The position numbers were made by a program, and so were the translations under genes. 7,365 nt of DNA from Gammaproteobacteria bacterium (GTDB lineage Bacteria > Pseudomonadota > Gammaproteobacteria > UBA6429 > Thiohalophilaceae): positions 1-7,365 of the forward strand of contig JAUVGM010000110.1 in NCBI GenBank assembly GCA_030593785.1, in the 5' to 3' direction. Every line of letters begins with the position of its first letter. Position 1 is the first letter of the stretch. The notes below the pieces were generated by a model. That model saw only the letters and a program-made list of their open reading frames with translations, did not search any database and was not told the origin of the DNA. Below, in pieces: positions 1-6,902 of the stretch.

Positions 1-1057
1 ATTAATGCTGAATAATTATAACGATATGGCATTAGATGCAGCGAAAAATTTTCTTGAAATTCTTGAAGAACCCATCAAGCTTTCAAAAGAGTCTATTTCT
101 GTTACTGCTAAAGTGGGAATAACGATATATCCAGAGCATGGTGATGATGTTCAAATATTACTCAAGCATATGGATGCGTCAATTATCGCTGCTAAACGTA
201 ATAATGAATCTATTCATGTTTATGAAGCTGAAAAAGATGATACCTCTGGACGTCTTGCTCTTGTTCAGAAAATTAAAAGTGCTATTGAACAATCTGAATT
301 TGAACTTTATTACCAGCCAAAAATTGAACTTGTCAGTGGTACTCTCATCGGTGTTGAGGCCTTGGCACGCTGGCCGGATAAAAATGAAGGTTATGTCCCA
401 ACTGAAATGTTTATTTCAGTAATGGAGCAAACCGGGTTAATTAATGAGTTTAGTTATTGGGCTCTTGATTCGGCTATGCAACAGAGGGGGCTCTGGTTGA
501 AACAAGGTCATGATTTAAAAGTATCCGTGAATATTCCGGTTACGATGGTTCTTGAAAATGGTTTTGTTGCACGAATGCGTCACCTGATTAAACAACATGA
601 TAATGTTGGTGGAATTATTCTTGAAATAACAGAAAACATTTTCTTCTCTGATTATGACCGATTAAGTCGCTTAATGAACAATCTGCAAGATATGGGTTTG
701 TTATTTTCAATTGATGATTTTGGTACGGGGCATTCATCTTTAAGCCGTTTACGGCAGCTACCGGTAAGTGAGTTAAAAATTGATAAGTCCTTCGTCATTG
801 ATATGATAGGAAATAAAGATGATGAAGTTATTGTAAAATCCACCATCGAATTGGCACATAGCCTCGGAATACAAGTTTGTGCAGAAGGTGTAGAAACTGC
901 GGAGGTCATGCAGCGGCTTTATCAATGGCGTTGTGACATTATTCAGGGTTATCACATCAGCAAAGCCATTCCAGCTTTAGAAATTACTCATTTCATAAAA
1001 AATTCCCGTTGGAACGTTGATGAAGCTGCAAATGATTCTGATAGCATTCGCTCATAA
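1..1057 (+). CDS. GGDEF-EAL type cyclic-di-GMP phosphodiesterase, 5' end missing
   Basis: The reading frame is open from base 2, so the gene begins before the window and the Met at 5 is probably internal. Numbering from that Met, residues 1-75 match the C-terminal end of a GGDEF domain (KVGITIYPEHG and an AAKRNN segment), with divergence from the usual SIGIA and AD.AMY.AK residues. Residues 85-335 form a full EAL domain. All expected catalytic and metal-binding residues are visible: Q104, E118 of the EAL motif, N176, E207, D237-D238 in IDDFGTGHSS, K258, E294 and Q314. From family knowledge it should hydrolyse c-di-GMP to pGpG; the GGDEF remnant may be regulatory or inactive, but its active site is upstream and unseen. 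Input domains and membrane segments would also lie upstream. The gene is followed by 121 bp and then a response regulator with its own possible promoter, so co-regulation is only inferred. Confidence 0.93.
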   Translation, partial: LMLNNYNDMALDAAKNFLEILEEPIKLSKESISVTAKVGITIYPEHGDDVQILLKHMDASIIAAKRNNESIHVYEAEKDDTSGRLALVQKIKSAIEQSEFELYYQPKIELVSGTLIGVEALARWPDKNEGYVPTEMFISVMEQTGLINEFSYWALDSAMQQRGLWLKQGHDLKVSVNIPVTMVLENGFVARMRHLIKQHDNVGGIILEITENIFFSDYDRLSRLMNNLQDMGLLFSIDDFGTGHSSLSRLRQLPVSELKIDKSFVIDMIGNKDDEVIVKSTIELAHSLGIQVCAEGVETAEVMQRLYQWRCDIIQGYHISKAIPALEITHFIKNSRWNVDEAANDSDSIRS

Positions 1058-1115
1058 AAATGACTTATTTTTCTTAATGCGTTAAAGAATTCTCATGAGT
1101 AACCGACATAGTAAG

Positions 1116-1144
1116 GTAACTTTTATATAAACTTGCTTTATAAT
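1116..1144 (+). promoter_or_regulatory. Possible sigma-70 promoter for the response regulator gene
   Basis: A perfect -10 hexamer TATAAT lies at 1139-1144. With a 17-bp spacer the -35 would be GTAACT at 1116-1121, only 3 of 6 matches to TTGACA. Transcription would start near 1151, giving a leader of about 28 nt that contains GGAG at 1164-1167. The -10 is convincing and the -35 weak, so an activator or another sigma factor is possible. Confidence 0.45.
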
Positions 1145-1178
1145 CGTTTCAAATTAATGTGTTGGAGTACTGTTTTAG

Positions 1179-2093
1179 ATGGATTCACCCGTAATTCTCG
1201 TTGTTGATGATGAACCCTTAAATCTCGATATTATTGAGGAGTTTCTCACCGGCAAAGGGCAGCCTTATATTGTCGAAACTGCCAGTGATGGCATTGAAGC
1301 GATGGAAAAGCTGGAGGCAAACTCTGCTAAATATGATGTCGTTTTACTCGATCGTATGATGCCAAGAATGTCCGGTATGGAAGTGCTGGAAAAAATGTCG
1401 GCACACCCTGAACTAAAATATATCCCTGTTATTCTGCAAACAGCAAAAGTAAGTAAAGAAGATATTCTTGAAGGTTTAAAAGCGGGTGCCTATTATTACC
1501 TGACTAAGCCATTTACCAGCGATATTCTCCATTCGGTCGTTAAAACAGCAGTAAAAGATCGCGGTTACAACAAAGCACTGCTTGCAAGTCTTAATGTTAC
1601 AAAATCTTCTGTAAAATTATTAAAAAATGCACATTTTGAATTTCGTAGTTTAGATGATGTACGTGCAGTTTCATCATTGATCGCCTGTGCTTGTGACGAA
1701 CCGGAAAAAATCGCCATGGGTCTGAGCGAACTTATGATCAATGCTATTGAACATGGAAACTTGCATATTGGTTATGAAGAAAAGTCTACATTACGTAAAG
1801 CAGATAAATGGGAATCAGAAATAGCCAGTCGGCTCGAGTTACCTGAATACAAGGAAAAATTTGCTTCTGTTGATATTCTCAATGATTCAGGCGGTGTGAA
1901 ATACACCATAACGGATCAGGGCACGGGCTTTGAATGGGATGAATTCATGGAGTTTGATACTGCTCGTGTAATGGATAACCACGGTCGAGGCATTGCCATG
2001 GCAAATAAGCTTTATTTTTCGAAACTTGAATATCAGGGTAACGGTAATACCGTTGTTGTGATGGTAGAAAAGCAATATGGGGAAAAGCATTGA
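1179..2093 (+). CDS. Response regulator fused to an RsbW/SpoIIAB-like ATP-binding (anti-sigma kinase) domain
   Basis: The 304-residue protein starts at ATG 1179, with GGAG 11 nt upstream. Residues 4-125 are a receiver domain: acidic pair D10-D11, phospho-acceptor D58 in LLDRMMPRMSG, switch T88 and conserved K110 before PF. Residues about 155-300 are a GHKL ATPase of the HATPase_c_2 kind. The N-box has E184, N188, H192 and G193 (SELMINAIEHGN), the G1 box is DQGTGF at 246-251, and the G2 box is GRGI at 269-272. The E-x3-N spacing matches the catalytic Glu and Asn of SpoIIAB. There is no HisKA dimerisation/phospho-acceptor region, so this is not a hybrid histidine kinase. A segment of about 45 residues between N-box and G1 is longer than in RsbW. 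By inference, phosphorylation of D58 controls a serine kinase or anti-sigma activity on a STAS-type antagonist or a sigma factor; neither partner is in the window. No PP2C phosphatase domain is present. Confidence 0.9.
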   Translation: MDSPVILVVDDEPLNLDIIEEFLTGKGQPYIVETASDGIEAMEKLEANSAKYDVVLLDRMMPRMSGMEVLEKMSAHPELKYIPVILQTAKVSKEDILEGLKAGAYYYLTKPFTSDILHSVVKTAVKDRGYNKALLASLNVTKSSVKLLKNAHFEFRSLDDVRAVSSLIACACDEPEKIAMGLSELMINAIEHGNLHIGYEEKSTLRKADKWESEIASRLELPEYKEKFASVDILNDSGGVKYTITDQGTGFEWDEFMEFDTARVMDNHGRGIAMANKLYFSKLEYQGNGNTVVVMVEKQYGEKH

Positions 2094-2112
2094 GCTTTTA
2101 GGTAATATTGGA

Positions 2113-2140
2113 TTGCACTTCATAGTTATAGTGTTATAAT
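2113..2140 (+). promoter_or_regulatory. Promoter of the rimP-nusA-infB operon
   Basis: TTGCAC at 2113-2118 and a perfect TATAAT at 2135-2140 are separated by 16 bp. The TGT at 2132-2134 makes an extended -10. Transcription should start near 2147, about 70 nt before rimP and just ahead of an intrinsic terminator. The -35 matches only the TTG half, which the extended -10 can offset. Confidence 0.7.
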
Positions 2141-2164
2141 CCGATCCGTACAGAATGAATTATT

Positions 2165-2190
2165 AAAGTGGGCCTTGAGCCCACTTTTTG
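2165..2190 (+). terminator. Intrinsic terminator / rimP-leader attenuator
   Basis: AAAGTGGGC (2165-2173) and GCCCACTTT (2179-2187) form a perfect 9-bp stem with loop CTTGA, running into TTTTTG at 2185-2190 and then TTTT at 2191-2194. It lies 72 nt after the response regulator stop but downstream of the operon promoter, so it can end read-through from upstream and also attenuate the operon. Position and form fit the gammaproteobacterial rimP leader, a putative attenuator described in front of rimP-nusA-infB. Confidence 0.85.
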
Positions 2191-2217
2191 TTTTCTAAAA
2201 AGGAAGAAATAGGCGGA

Positions 2218-2682
2218 ATGTCGAACAGTCGTCAGGACAAGTTAACAGAATTACTTAGACCTTCAGTTGAGGGTTTAGGATATGAGTTAGTCGGAATAGA
2301 ACACTTACCGATGGGAAAACATACCGTTTTAAGAATCTATATTGATTCATCAGATGGAATTACCGTGAATGATTGTTCGCAGGTAAGTCATCAGGTGAGC
2401 GGGGTACTTGAAGTAGAAGAGCCGATTAAAGGTCAGTTTACATTAGAGGTTTCTTCCCCCGGTATTGATCGACCATTGTTCACTTTTGAACAATTTAAGC
2501 AGTTCGTGGGCAGCAAAGTAAAAATTAAGCTATACCATGCAATTGAAGACAAACGGAAAATAACGGGCTTGATTGAAAGCATTGAAGGCGAAGATATCAA
2601 CGTTAAAGACGCTGATTCGGATACGGTTTTTCAATTACACATCGATGATATTGATAAAGCCAATATTATTAGTGATATTTAG
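2218..2682 (+). CDS. rimP: Ribosome maturation factor RimP
   Basis: The 154-residue protein matches the usual RimP length of about 150. RimP binds the small ribosomal subunit and is needed for its maturation, acting in the cytoplasm. Residues 5-85 form the N-terminal alpha/beta domain, with ELVGIEHL at 23-30, LRIYID at 38-43 and the family signature LEVSSPGIDRPL at 76-87. Residues about 90-154 form the SH3-like C-terminal domain. ATG 2218 is chosen because the protein then begins MSNSRQDKLTELL, in line with relatives. An in-frame TTG at 2188 would put the start inside the terminator T tract. The best ribosome binding site, AGGA at 2201-2204, is 13 nt away, while AGGCGG at 2211-2216 nearly touches the ATG, so initiation may be modest. 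This is the first gene of the operon, 71 bp before nusA. Confidence 0.96.
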   Translation: MSNSRQDKLTELLRPSVEGLGYELVGIEHLPMGKHTVLRIYIDSSDGITVNDCSQVSHQVSGVLEVEEPIKGQFTLEVSSPGIDRPLFTFEQFKQFVGSKVKIKLYHAIEDKRKITGLIESIEGEDINVKDADSDTVFQLHIDDIDKANIISDI

Positions 2683-2712
2683 AAAGTTTTTATATTTAGA
2701 ATGATTAATCCG

Positions 2713-2735
2713 CGACACAAGAGTGTGTCGTTTTT
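2713..2735 (+). terminator. Terminator-like hairpin between rimP and nusA
   Basis: CGACACA (2713-2719) and TGTGTCG (2724-2730) form a perfect 7-bp stem with loop AGAG, extendable by a G-U pair, followed at once by TTTTT at 2731-2735. This is the layout of a weak intrinsic terminator inside the operon. Since nusA and infB must still be transcribed, it is best read as partial attenuation or a pause site. The likely nusA ribosome binding site AGAGG (2739-2743) begins four bases after the U tract. Confidence 0.65.
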
Positions 2736-2753
2736 GATAGAGGCATCAGGATA

Positions 2754-4250
2754 ATGAACAAAGAGATTTTAATGGTCGTTGACGCGGTATCCAATGAGAA
2801 AGGCGTGGGTAAAGAAGTCATTTTTGAAGCGATTGAAATTGCATTAGCGACAGCAACAAAAAAACGTTACAACAATGATGTTGATATCCGTGTTGCGATA
2901 AATCCTGAAGATGGTAGTTACGATACATTCCGTCGTTGGGAAGTTGTTGCTGATGACGCAATGGATATGCCTGAACGTCAAACAACATTAAGTGCCGCAC
3001 AATACGAAGATGAAGAAGTTCAAGAAGGTGACTTCACTGAAGAACAAGTTGATTCAATTGAATTTGGTCGTATTGCTGCGCAAACAGCAAAACAAGTTAT
3101 TGTTCAAAAAGTAAGAGAAGCTGAACGTGCCATGGTTGCTGAAGCTTTCCAGGAGCAAATCGGCCAACTTGTTATGGGTGTGGTGAAACGTGTTGAGCGT
3201 GGTAACGTTTTTCTTGATCTTGGAAGTAATGCCGATGCAATTATACCAAGAGAAGATATGATTCCACGCGAGTCAGTACGTCCAGGTGATCGTATTCGTG
3301 GTTTATTAAAAGAAATTCGTACGGAAGTACGTGGTCCTCAATTATTTGTGAGTCGTACCGTCCCTGAATTTCTTGTTGAACTCTTTAAAATTGAAGTACC
3401 TGAAGTAGGTGAAGAACTGATTGATATTATTGGTGCTTCACGTGATCCGGGTTCACGTGCAAAAATTGCTGTTAAAAGCAACGATCCACGTATTGATCCT
3501 GTAGGTGCATGTGTAGGTATGCGTGGTTCACGTGTGCAAGCAGTATCAAATGAATTATCCGGTGAACGTGTTGATATCGTTTTATGGGATGACAATGCTG
3601 CACAATTTGTTATTAACTCAATGTCTCCTGCAGAAGTTGAGTCAATTGTTGTTGATGAAGATTCTGAAGTCATGGATATCGCAGTAGCTGAAGATCAACT
3701 TTCACAAGCGATTGGTCGTGGTGGCCAAAATGTTAAACTTGCCAGTGAGCTGACAGGTTGGACATTAAACGTCATGTCAGAAGCGCAAGCGGATGAAAAG
3801 AGCGATGAAGAAGCAGCTAAGTCTCAAAAAGTCTTTATGGATTTATTAGATGTTGATGAAGAAGTTGCAGTTATCTTAGTACAAGAAGGCTTCACATCAA
3901 TAGATGAAGTAGCTTACGTTCCAATGAGCGAAATGCAACAAATTGAAGAATTTGATGATGACATGATAGAAGAGTTACGTGGTCGCGCAAAAGATGTTTT
4001 ATTAACGCGCGCAATCAGTTCTGAAGAAGATTTAACAGCAGTTGAGCCAGCAAAAGATTTATTAGAAATGGATGGTATGGATTCTGATTTAGCTTATCAC
4101 ATGGCTGCAATTGGAATTATTACTATGGAAGATTTAGCAGAGCAATCTATCGATGAGCTTATGGTCATTGATGATATGGACGAAGAGAAAGCGGGTGCGT
4201 TGATTATGACAGCACGTGCACCTTGGTTCGCAGAAGAAGATAACGGTTAA
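2754..4250 (+). CDS. nusA: Transcription termination/antitermination factor NusA
   Basis: The 498-residue protein is close to the 495 of E. coli NusA and collinear with it. NusA binds RNA polymerase and nascent RNA, promotes pausing and hairpin-dependent termination, and joins antitermination complexes. Residues 1-130 are the RNA polymerase-binding domain, including FRRWEVV (59-65) and TAKQVIVQKVREAERAMV (111-128). Residues 136-200 are the S1 domain. KH1 carries GMRG at 255-258 in DPVGACVGMRGSRVQAV, and KH2 carries GRGG at 321-324. Two acidic repeats follow, about 360-420 and 432-490, each ending in helix-hairpin-like segments (DEEKAGALIMTAR at the end of the second). The second repeat binds the alpha C-terminal domain in E. 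coli. The start ATG 2754 gives the classic MNKEIL beginning, with AGAGG 10 nt upstream. Arg and Glu codons are strongly biased to CGT and GAA, typical of a highly expressed gene. Confidence 0.98.
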   Translation: MNKEILMVVDAVSNEKGVGKEVIFEAIEIALATATKKRYNNDVDIRVAINPEDGSYDTFRRWEVVADDAMDMPERQTTLSAAQYEDEEVQEGDFTEEQVDSIEFGRIAAQTAKQVIVQKVREAERAMVAEAFQEQIGQLVMGVVKRVERGNVFLDLGSNADAIIPREDMIPRESVRPGDRIRGLLKEIRTEVRGPQLFVSRTVPEFLVELFKIEVPEVGEELIDIIGASRDPGSRAKIAVKSNDPRIDPVGACVGMRGSRVQAVSNELSGERVDIVLWDDNAAQFVINSMSPAEVESIVVDEDSEVMDIAVAEDQLSQAIGRGGQNVKLASELTGWTLNVMSEAQADEKSDEEAAKSQKVFMDLLDVDEEVAVILVQEGFTSIDEVAYVPMSEMQQIEEFDDDMIEELRGRAKDVLLTRAISSEEDLTAVEPAKDLLEMDGMDSDLAYHMAAIGIITMEDLAEQSIDELMVIDDMDEEKAGALIMTARAPWFAEEDNG

Positions 4251-4253
4251 TTA

Positions 4254-4273
4254 CAGTAACTAATAGGTTACTG
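4254..4273 (+). promoter_or_regulatory. RNA hairpin between nusA and infB
   Basis: CAGTAAC (4254-4260) and GTTACTG (4267-4273) pair perfectly over 7 bp around the loop TAATAG. The stem begins 4 nt after the nusA stop and ends 5 nt before AGGAG (4279-4283) of infB. No U tract follows, so it is not an intrinsic terminator. It may help separate the two translation units or serve as a processing or regulatory site; function is inferred only from position. Confidence 0.5.
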
Positions 4274-4290
4274 AGGGTAGGAGTATAAGA

Positions 4291-6783
4291 ATGGCAGATG
4301 TTAGTGTTACACAATTTGCTGACGTAGTAGGCATTTCCGTTGATCGGTTGCTCGAACAGTTAAAAGAAGCAGGCGTAAATGCGAGCAATGCAGATGCGAC
4401 TATAACTGATGAAGAAAAAATGACGCTGTTAAGCTTTTTAAAAGCTAAGCATGAGTCAACTGGTACATCATCTGAACCAAAGAAGATTACTTTAAATCGT
4501 AAGTCGACCAGTGAACTTAAGGTTACTGGCACGCATGGTAAAGGTAAATCCGTTACGGTTGAAGTACGTAAAAAACGCACTTACGTTAAGCGTAGTGTTA
4601 TTCAGGAAGAAGAAGAAGCGAAAGCGGCAGAAGAAAAAGCGAAACGTGAAGTAATTGAAGCTGAAAAACAAGCAATAGTAGATGAAGAACAACGTCAGGT
4701 CGATGAAGTAAAAGCAAAGCGTCAAGCAGTTATTGATGAAGAAGAACGTGTAAAAGCTGCAGAAGCGGAAGAAAAAACGCGTATAGCAGCTGAAGAACAA
4801 GCACGTAAAGATGCCGAAGAACAAGCGAAAAAGCAGGCTGCAGCGCCTACGTCTGATAAAGACAAACGCGCTAAAGGTAAAAAATCAGATAAAACCGATA
4901 CTCGCTATGGCCGTAAAGAAATCCATTTGAAAGCAGGCAATGCTGGCGGACGTAAGAAGAAACCAAAGCGTCGTCGTGGCGGTGTAGTTGAAACATCTGA
5001 TGAACATGGTTTCCAAAAACCAACAGCTGCTATTGTTCACGAAGTTGCAATCCCTGAGACAATTACTGTAGCAGAGCTTGCTTTACGTATGAGCGTTAAA
5101 TCTAACGAAGTGATTAAGGTACTGATGAATTTAGGTTCAATGGTTACCATTAACCAGGTATTGGATCAGGAAACATCTGCTTTGGTCGTTGAAGAAATGG
5201 GTCATACATACAAACTCATTAATGACGATGCAATCGAAGAAACATTACAAGAGTCTGTTGAACATCTTGATGAAGAAACACGTGCTCCTGTCGTCACCAT
5301 TATGGGTCACGTCGATCATGGTAAAACATCATTACTGGATTACATTCGTAAAGAAAAAGTAGCATCAGGTGAAGCAGGTGGTATCACGCAGCACATTGGT
5401 GCTTACCATGTAGAAACTGAAAGTGGTCATATCACGTTCTTAGATACACCGGGACATGAAGCCTTTACTGCAATGCGTGCTCGTGGTGCAGGCGTAACCG
5501 ATATTGTTATTGTTGTTGTTGCTGCAGATGATGGTGTGATGCCACAAACGCGTGAAGCAATTAAACATGCGAAAGCCGGTGACGTGCCAGTCATTATCGC
5601 AATCAATAAAATTGATAAAGAAGGCGCTGATCCAGATCGTGTTAAAAACGAACTTTCTCAAGAAGGCGTTATTGCTGAAGATTGGGGTGGCGATACTATT
5701 TTTGTTAATGTCTCTGCTCACACTGGCGAAGGTGTTGATAGCTTGCTTGAATCTGTATTGTTAACAGCAGAAGTTCTTGAACTTAAAGCAGTTAAAGATG
5801 CGCCTGCAAAAGGCGCTGTTATTGAATCACGCTTAGATAAAGGTCGTGGTCCAATTGCAACAGTATTAATTGAACAAGGTACTTTGAGAAAAGGCGATAT
5901 TTTATTAGCCGGTCTTGAATTTGGTCGTGTTCGTTCATTAATGAATGAGCATGGTGAACAGTTAACAGAAGCTGGACCAGCAATTCCAGTTCAAGTATTA
6001 GGTTTATCAGGCACACCTGGTGCAGGTGATGAAGCAACCGTTGTAGAAAATGAACGTAAAGCACGTGAAGTTGCAACACATCGTCAAGCTAAGAGTCGTG
6101 ATGCGAAGTTAGCACGTCAACAAGCCGCTAAACTTGAAAATATGTTTAACCAAATGGAAGAAGGTGAAGTTAGTACTGTTAATGTGGTATTAAAAGCCGA
6201 TGTTAAAGGTTCAGCTGAAGCCATTGTTGATTCATTACATAAACTCTCAACCGACGAAGTTAAAGTCGCTATCGTTGCGAGTGGTGTTGGTGGTATTACA
6301 GAATCAGATGCCAACCTTGCGATGGCATCAAATGCAATTTTAATTGGTTTTAATGTTCGTGCCGATGCGGTGGCGAAACGTTTAATCAATGAAGAAAGCA
6401 TTAACCTGCATTATTACAGCGTTATCTACGATTTAATCGATGAAGTGAAAGCTGCCATGAGTGGTAAGTTAGCACCAGAATTCAAAGAAGAAATTGTTGG
6501 TCTTGCAGAAGTACGTGATGTGTTCAAATCACCAAAGATTGGTGCAATTGCCGGTTGTATGGTTACTGAAGGTACGGTTAAACGAAGTAACCCGATTCGT
6601 GTATTACGTGACAACGTGGTTATCTATGAAGGTGAACTTGAGTCATTACGTCGCTTTAAAGACGATGTTCAGGAAGTTAAGTCAGGTACAGAATGTGGTA
6701 TCGGCGTTAAGAACTACAATGATGTTAAACCTGGAGATCAAATTGAGGTTTATGAAAGGGTTGAGGTTGCACGTACTTTGTAG
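4291..6783 (+). CDS. infB: Translation initiation factor IF-2
   Basis: The 830-residue GTPase places initiator fMet-tRNA on the 30S subunit and promotes subunit joining. Residues 1-52 are the small IF2 N-terminal domain, 60-105 the associated conserved segment, and 105-185 a charged Glu/Ala/Lys linker likely to be helical or coiled coil. Residues 185-235 are a basic stretch with KKKPKRRRGG at its end. A second IF2_N-type domain spans 241-310. The G domain runs from 331: G1 GHVDHGKT at 339-346, G2 GGITQHIG at 363-370, G3 DTPGH at 385-389, G4 NKID at 439-442 and G5 SAH at 475-477 (usually SAK). Domains II-IV fill 500-830, ending QIEVYERVEVARTL. The start ATG 4291 has AGGAG 7 nt upstream. The linker is shorter than in E. 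coli IF2 (890 residues). The stop TAG at 6781 lies inside a GTAG-headed repeat. Confidence 0.98.
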   Translation: MADVSVTQFADVVGISVDRLLEQLKEAGVNASNADATITDEEKMTLLSFLKAKHESTGTSSEPKKITLNRKSTSELKVTGTHGKGKSVTVEVRKKRTYVKRSVIQEEEEAKAAEEKAKREVIEAEKQAIVDEEQRQVDEVKAKRQAVIDEEERVKAAEAEEKTRIAAEEQARKDAEEQAKKQAAAPTSDKDKRAKGKKSDKTDTRYGRKEIHLKAGNAGGRKKKPKRRRGGVVETSDEHGFQKPTAAIVHEVAIPETITVAELALRMSVKSNEVIKVLMNLGSMVTINQVLDQETSALVVEEMGHTYKLINDDAIEETLQESVEHLDEETRAPVVTIMGHVDHGKTSLLDYIRKEKVASGEAGGITQHIGAYHVETESGHITFLDTPGHEAFTAMRARGAGVTDIVIVVVAADDGVMPQTREAIKHAKAGDVPVIIAINKIDKEGADPDRVKNELSQEGVIAEDWGGDTIFVNVSAHTGEGVDSLLESVLLTAEVLELKAVKDAPAKGAVIESRLDKGRGPIATVLIEQGTLRKGDILLAGLEFGRVRSLMNEHGEQLTEAGPAIPVQVLGLSGTPGAGDEATVVENERKAREVATHRQAKSRDAKLARQQAAKLENMFNQMEEGEVSTVNVVLKADVKGSAEAIVDSLHKLSTDEVKVAIVASGVGGITESDANLAMASNAILIGFNVRADAVAKRLINEESINLHYYSVIYDLIDEVKAAMSGKLAPEFKEEIVGLAEVRDVFKSPKIGAIAGCMVTEGTVKRSNPIRVLRDNVVIYEGELESLRRFKDDVQEVKSGTECGIGVKNYNDVKPGDQIEVYERVEVARTL

Positions 6784-6883
6784 GTCAGAATTTATTCTGA
6801 TGCGGTGTACGTCATTAATGTGATGTTATTCGTTTTTATGAATACACTGAGCACCGCATGTCAGACGGAAGTCTGACCTACAA
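6778..6883. repeat. REP/BIME-like module 1 overlapping the infB stop codon
   Basis: The ends TTGTAGGTCAGA (6778-6789) and TCTGACCTACAA (6872-6883) are perfect 12-bp inverted repeats. Each end carries its own hairpin after a GTAG head: TCAGAA/TTCTGA (6785-6790 with 6795-6800) and TCAGAC/GTCTGA (6861-6866 with 6871-6876). A further inner pair, ATGCGGTG (6800-6807) with CACCGCAT (6852-6859), lets the whole unit fold. This is two inverted REP sequences around a core of about 45 bases. GTAG-headed REPs are known substrates of REP-associated tyrosine transposases (RAYTs); none is in the window. The left GTAG overlaps the last base of the infB Leu codon and its TAG stop. Confidence 0.85.
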
Positions 6884-6902
6884 TTTAGCTAATTATTACC
6901 TT

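Noticed and set aside
5..7. ATG at 5 as the true start of the EAL gene
   Set aside because: The frame is already open from the window edge and the protein would begin in the middle of a GGDEF fold with no ribosome binding site visible.
1044..1080. Nested GCATT/AATGC and AAAAAT/ATTTTT repeats at the end of the EAL gene as a terminator
   Set aside because: The inner stem is entirely A-T, spacing is loose and no clear U tract follows; too weak to call.
2110..2142. Imperfect dyad GGATT/AATCC with inner CACT/AGTG over the rimP promoter as an operator
   Set aside because: The two halves have unequal inner spacing (1 versus 4 bases) and the short arms are expected by chance in AT-rich DNA.
2188..2217. 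Upstream in-frame TTG start for rimP adding ten residues
   Set aside because: The TTG lies in the T tract of the intrinsic terminator, and the added residues have no counterpart in RimP proteins.
4492..4824. Open frame on the - strand opposite the infB linker (110 codons, very Phe-rich)
   Set aside because: It is the reverse complement of the GAA/AAA-rich charged linker; its composition is an artefact and it has no ribosome binding site or recognisable family.
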